DNA of 64,000 nucleotides, from NCBI GenBank assembly GCA_001312505.1, contig BBDW01000013.1:39272-103271 (forward strand), read 5' to 3'. This DNA is from Mediterraneibacter faecis JCM 15917 (GTDB taxonomy: Bacteria > Bacillota > Clostridia > Lachnospirales > Lachnospiraceae). The notes under the pieces are model-generated. The model had not been told where the DNA came from. It searched no databases and saw only the letters and a program-made list of their open reading frames with translations. Positions within the stretch are counted from its first letter, which is position 1. Every line of letters begins with the position of its first letter. Below, in pieces: positions 59,773-64,000 of the stretch. The position numbers and the translations under genes were made by a program.

Positions 59773-60620
59773 TGAAATCAAAAACAAAGTCAAGTCGTGG
59801 ACGTAGCATACTGGCACATACCGTATTGATTCTGTTATCTTTTATGTGTCTGTTTTTCTTCTATGTATTGATTATAAATGCAACACGTTCTCATGCAGAG
59901 CTACAGAAGGGATTCTCAGCACTGCCGGGAAAATATTTCTTGACAAATCTAAAAAATGTAGCGAATGACGGAAGCTTCCCGATGTTCCGTGGTATTTTGA
60001 ACAGTTTGATCGTATCAGGGTGTTCAGCAGCATTATGTACCTATTTTTCAGCTCTGACAGCATATGGACTTTATGCTTATGATTTTAAAGGAAAAAAAGT
60101 AGCATTTACATTTATTATGGCAATCCTTGTTATGCCTACACAGGTTACAGCAATGGGATTCCTGAAATTGGTTACGAACATGGGAATGTATGATTCTCTG
60201 CTTCCATTGATCATTCCATCAATTGCATCACCGGCTGTATTTTATTTCATGTACAGTTATCTGCAGTCTTCCCTTCCGATTTCTCTTGTAGAAGCGGCAA
60301 GAATAGATGGATCTGGAGAATTTAAGACATTTAACCACATTGTTCTTCCAATCATGAAGCCGGCAATTGCAGTTCAGGCAATCTTTACTTTCGTAGGTTC
60401 CTGGAACAATTACTTCGTTCCGGCTTTGATCATTCAGTCAAAGAATAAGATGACAGTCCCGATCCTGATCGCAACACTTCGTGGAGCGGACTATATGAAC
60501 TTTGATATGGGTAAAATCTACATGATGATCACGGTAGCAATCGTGCCGATCATTATTGTATACCTGCTGTTGTCTAAATATATCATTGCAGGAGTTACTC
60601 TTGGTGGAGTAAAAGAATAA
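59772..60620 (+). CDS. Sugar ABC transporter permease, MalG/UgpE-like
   Basis: A 282-residue permease with six membrane segments. SLVEAARIDGSGEFKTFNHIV is its EAA loop, split here by family convention, and the C-terminal VTLGGVKE is typical of MalG-like proteins. It overlaps the first permease by one base. Both pair with the lipoprotein upstream. No break. Confidence 0.93.
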   Translation: MKSKTKSSRGRSILAHTVLILLSFMCLFFFYVLIINATRSHAELQKGFSALPGKYFLTNLKNVANDGSFPMFRGILNSLIVSGCSAALCTYFSALTAYGLYAYDFKGKKVAFTFIMAILVMPTQVTAMGFLKLVTNMGMYDSLLPLIIPSIASPAVFYFMYSYLQSSLPISLVEAARIDGSGEFKTFNHIVLPIMKPAIAVQAIFTFVGSWNNYFVPALIIQSKNKMTVPILIATLRGADYMNFDMGKIYMMITVAIVPIIIVYLLLSKYIIAGVTLGGVKE

Positions 60621-60642
60621 TAAGAATTAAGTTGTTGGAGGA

Positions 60643-60672
60643 AAGCTGTCATTTAGTGGGCAGCTTTTTTCT
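60643..60672 (+). terminator. Terminator after the importer genes
   Basis: AAAGCTGTC pairs imperfectly with GGGCAGCTTT, followed by TTTTC. Confidence 0.65.
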
Positions 60673-60680
60673 TACAGTTG

Positions 60681-60850
60681 GTTTATCTCAGTCGAGAAGA
60701 CTCCCACCTCTTCAGGTGGTGAGTAATAGCAAATTTGTCTCAGTTGGAGTCCAATCTCCGACTGAGATAAACGCTCCGCGAGGATGCGCAGTGATTCTGA
60801 TAGGAATATGTCAGCTTCGCTGACCAGAATCACGCGCCAAGTCTCACGGA
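60681..60850. repeat. Structured repeat element with 14-bp terminal inverted repeats
   Basis: GTTTATCTCAGTCG (60681-60694) and CGACTGAGATAAAC (60759-60772) are perfect inverted repeats around a CCACCTCTTCAGGTGG hairpin. A second nested palindrome follows (60773-60850): CTCCG/CGGAG, then GCGC-GTGATTCTG/CAGAATCAC-GCGC and TCAGCTTCGCTGA. No gene is seen. The hairpin-rich plan recalls the ends of IS200/IS605-type or palindrome-associated elements, but no transposase is present. Confidence 0.65.
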
Positions 60851-60879
60851 GGTTCGAATTGAATTAAGGAGATGTGTAA

Positions 60880-63326
60880 ATGGAAAAGAATTTGAAACAT
60901 AGTGGAACAAGAAGTACAGAAGTTTGCCAGCGTGAAATAGATCATGCTGTGTTTGCACGTGAGGCAGCAGAAGAAGGAATTGTTCTGTTGAAAAACGAAG
61001 GACTGCTTCCATTAAAAAAGATACAAAGATTGCACTTTTGGGGATTGGGGCAGAAAAGACGATTAAAGGTGGTACTGGTTCCGGAGATGTAAATAACAGA
61101 GAAAGTGTATCTATATATGCCGGAATGAAAGAGAAAAACGCGGGTATTGTAAGCGAGGAGTGGCTGAAAGATTATCACAACCGCTATGAGCAGGCGAGAA
61201 CAGAGTGGAAGGAGCAGATCTTAGAAGCTGCAAAACATGTAGACAATCCGTTTGATGCCTATGCTGCCAATCCATTTGCCATGCCGGATGGCCGTGCGGT
61301 GACAAGTGAAGATATCAAGGCTGCGGAAGCAGCGGTTTATGTTATAAGCCGTATTTCCGGCGAAGGAAAGGACAGAAGAAAAAGAAAAGGGGGGGATTAT
61401 TATCTGAGTGACCAGGAAGAAAAAGATCTGTATTTCCTGAATGAGCAGAAAATCCCAACTGTATTGATCCTTAATGCAGGTGGACCGGTAGAACTTACAG
61501 ACCTGCTGGCTGGAACAGAAAATATATGTGCAATCCTGAATATTTCCCAGCTTGGACAGGAAGGTGGAAATGCAGTTGCTGATATATTGTTTGGAGAAGT
61601 TACACCGAGTGGAAAGCTGACAACAACATGGACAAAACGCTACGATGATTGTCCGGCAGCAGAGGAGTTCAGCTATTTGAACGGAAATCTTGAGACGGAA
61701 GAATATGCGGAAGGAATCTATGTTGGATACCGCTATTTTGACAGCTTTGGAATTGAACCATTATTTTCATTTGGTTATGGTCTGTCTTATACAGAATTTG
61801 ACATTCGACTTTGCGATATAAATACTGATTCGAAAGGTGTGACAGTAACTGTTGAGGTAGAAAACACAGGAACAACATACAGCGGAAAAGAAGTTGTGCA
61901 GATTTATGCTTCTCTTCCTCAGGATGGAAGCAGAAAAGAATTCCGTCGTCTGGTCGGATATGAAAAGACAGAAGAACTGAAACCGGGAGAGAAAGAGATG
62001 CTGAATATTGTTCTTCCTGCAAAGGCGTTCGCAAGCTTTTTAGAAGAGCAGCAGGAGTGGAGAATCCAGGCTGGTGCTTATGGAATATGGATTGGAAACA
62101 GCTTGTCAGAGGCAAAACTTTCAGCGGGGGGGGTAAAGGTATCTGCTGATGTAATGATGGAGAAAACAAAGAAACTGGAAGATCATAGTGAAGTTGTTGA
62201 AATCAAAGACTGTGCAGAAGAATTATGCAGACGCGCAGAAGAATGGACAGCACTGCTTGAGGAACTTCCGAACGTATCATTTGAACCAGAGGCAGAAGAA
62301 AAGAAAGTATGCAGATTTCCAGAAGAAACGGAGATTCCTGTAGAAGATTTGATTCCACTTATGTATGGAAATATGTCTGAAATCAGAAGTACACTTGGAG
62401 CATCTGGAATTAAAGTGCCGGGAACAGCAGGAGAGACGAGTGAAGCACTGCTTGATCAATACGGAATCCCATCTTTGATCATGGCAGACGGACCGGCCGG
62501 AATCCGCCTGCAGCAAACTTATGAAGTAGACCGTGAGAAAGATACAGTTTATGGAACAGGTGTGCTTGGTTCACTTGAAAATGGTTATCTTGTTGGAAAA
62601 AAAGACCATGAGGGCGCGGAACGTTACTATCAGTATTGTACTGCATTTCCGGTAGGAACAGCACTTGCACAGTCCTGGAACAAAAAACTGATGGAACAGT
62701 TTGGACGGAAGGTTGCGGCAGAGATGGAAGAATTTCATATTAATCTCTGGCTTGCACCAGGATTGAATATTCACAGAAATCCGCTGTGTGGAAGAAACTT
62801 TGAATATTATTCAGAAGATCCATTCCTTGCAGGCACACTGGCAGCAGCAGTGACCAGAGGAGTTCAGAGCAGACCGGGATGTGGTGTTACAATCAAGCAT
62901 TTTGCATGCAATAATCAGGAAGATAACAGAATGGGTGTTGATGCACACATATCAGAAAGAACATTGAGAGAAATTTATCTCAGAGGTTTTGAAATTGCAG
63001 TGAAAGAGGGTGCACCAACTGCGATCATGTCTTCCTATAATCTGATCAATGGTGTGCATGCAGCAAACAGCAAGGACCTTTGTACAAGGATTGCACGTGA
63101 AGAGTGGGGCTTTGACGGAGTTATCATGTCTGACTGGAATACAACAGTACCGGAGGATGGAAGTATTCCGTGGGTTTGTGTGGCAGCAGGAAATGATATT
63201 ATCATGCCGGGAAATCCGGATGATGATAAAAACATTCGTGATGCGTATAAAGAAGGAAAACTTACAGAAAAAGAAATCCGTCTTTGTGCAAACAGAATCC
63301 TGAAACTGATTCGAAGATTAAGTTGA
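60880..63326 (+). CDS. GH3 beta-glucosidase with swapped domain order (one break)
   Basis: About 815 residues. The parts usually at the C terminus come first: EAAEEGIVLLKNEGLLPL, GKLTTTWTKRYDDCP, SFGYGLSYTEF and a fibronectin-like domain. The catalytic barrel follows: MADGPAGIRLQ, APGLNIHRNPLCGRNFEYYSEDP (in two pieces), KHFACNNQE and the nucleophile Asp in VIMSDWNTT. This inverted order is known from Ruminococcus albus and Butyrivibrio enzymes. One A is missing in the run near 61015-61020. G7 at 61389 and G8 at 62126 add Gly. No signal peptide. Confidence 0.9.
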
Positions 63327-63345
63327 TTATGTCAATTTAGTTTTT

Positions 63346-63660
63346 GCCCTATGTTCCCTAACCCTATCAGCTTACTGTAAGCAAGCTTGCAATAGCTGTC
63401 GTGTTTTGGAATGTATGTTACGCATCTGCAACAACCGAAAGAACTGACGTCCTTTCGGTTAAGGCATTCGCCCTATGTTCCCCAACCCTACCAGCCTGTT
63501 GCAAGCAAGCTTGCAATAGCTGTCGTGTTTTGGAATGTATGTTACGCATCTGCAACAACCGAAAGAACTGACGTCCTTTCGGTTAAGGCATTCGCCCTAT
63601 GTTCCCCAACCCTACCAGCTTACTGCAAGCAAGCTTGCAATAGCTGTTAGTGTTTGGGAA
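63346..63660. repeat. 124-bp tandem repeat, about two and a half copies
   Basis: Units start at 63346, 63470 and 63594 with GCCCTATGTTCCC. Each contains a perfect GCAAGCTTGC palindrome and a hairpin AACCGAAAG/CTTTCGGTT. The units are nearly identical. A frame runs through (63411-63650), but its protein is simply the repeat read in changing frames, so it is not a gene. Confidence 0.85.
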
Positions 63661-63714
63661 CGCAGATGCTAATTTTTCAGAATATTCTGAATTGCATGAA
63701 ATATATAAAAAACA

Positions 63715-63995
63715 TTGACAATTAGAAATGGCTATGATAAGATAACATTCGTCGCTGAGAACGGCACTGAAAACTACAGAACAGATGCTTGGGTAAGAGG
63801 AAGGCGCGGAGGCGGACAGTCCCTGAGAGAGAAAAAGTTCGAAGAAAAGATTTATAAGTAAAGATGATAAAAACTTATAAGAAATTTTAAAAAGTGGTTG
63901 ACAGAAAAGTTTGAATGTGATAGCATAAATACACTGCTAGTGAGAAGTAATCAAACGGATTCGGCAGTGAAAGAAAAATAAAAAAGTTCTTGACA
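63715..63995 (+). promoter_or_regulatory. Stacked promoters at the right edge
   Basis: Three consensus -35 boxes lie in 280 bases: TTGACA (63715) with TAAGAT after 17 bases (63738-63743), TTGACA (63898) with TAGCAT after 17 bases (63921-63926), and TTGACA (63990) whose -10 is outside. No reading frame is seen between them. Tandem strong promoters over a non-coding leader fit an rRNA operon just beyond the window; that is inference. Confidence 0.5.
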
Positions 63996-64000
63996 AAGAT

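Noticed and set aside
60681..60850. tRNA or riboswitch
   Set aside because: The stems do not form a cloverleaf and no known aptamer consensus is visible; repeat-element structure explains it better.
380..62133. G7 runs as phase-variation switches for surface genes
   Set aside because: They occur equally in housekeeping enzymes, intron RNA, repeats and terminators, and mostly keep the frame, unlike true contingency loci.
63411..63650. 79-residue open frame in the repeat region
   Set aside because: It is the 124-bp repeat translated through; since 124 is not a multiple of three, each unit is read in a new frame. No ribosome site or codon bias.
63346..63660. CRISPR array
   Set aside because: The unit is 124 bp with no short repeat/unique spacer pattern and no cas genes are in the window.

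Overview
The window looks like a chromosomal segment of a low-to-mid GC Gram-positive anaerobe of the Clostridia, most likely a gut Lachnospiraceae. Support comes from strong AGGAGG-type ribosome sites, a preference for GGA/AGA codons, lipobox-type binding proteins, an FMN riboswitch on a ribU-like ECF transporter, a HgdC-type activator paired with a double-cubane reductase, and a pst-phoU-phoBR block. I cannot name the species. All calls were made by reading the sequence; no database search was run.

Layout. 1-4475: DUF5685, J-domain and membrane proteins, then riboswitch-ribU and an HD-domain hydrolase. 4489-9650: an HxlR regulator divergent from a six-gene operon: a Cys-rich ACGX-repeat peptide, its radical SAM/SPASM enzyme, a flavin/ferredoxin protein, a zinc-type macrodomain, a SirTM-type sirtuin and a DUF1848 protein. 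This is the most interesting locus. 9672-13505: a GH2 glycosidase, an AraC regulator and a decayed antitoxin. 13580-15495: a group II intron placed directly behind a terminator. 15502-17621: DCCP reductase and activator. 18382-25720: M16C peptidase, era and a phospholipid operon (PAP2, flippase-like, pssA, psd). 26011-31056: LCP protein, fucokinase/pyrophosphorylase and VanZ. 31180-37849: Pho box, pstSCAB, phoU, phoB-like regulator, phoR-like kinase. 38187-50276: GntR-clpC, a conserved hypothetical, radA, a YtrA-type regulator with ABC transporter, and MarR with a heterodimeric ABC exporter. 50277-63326: a beta-glucoside locus with two GH94-type phosphorylases, AraC regulator, sugar ABC importer and a domain-swapped GH3. 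63346-64000: a 124-bp tandem repeat and stacked promoters running off the end, possibly leading into an rRNA operon.

Structured intergenic repeats are frequent. Three copies of a 142-bp element with 12-bp terminal inverted repeats (25813, 32255, 37984) and a shorter relative (45949) lie in and around the pst region; unrelated elements sit at 16330 and 60681.

Sequence quality is a major caveat. I count about 51 runs of six or more G or C, about 40 of them exactly seven long, and many add a glycine or proline codon inside otherwise conserved motifs. Roughly half the genes, including housekeeping ones such as clpC, psd and the phoB-like regulator, are also broken by one- or two-base indels. I read these mostly as consensus errors, so interrupted genes are annotated over their full inferred span and the break is described; true hypermutable G tracts cannot be excluded from one sequence.
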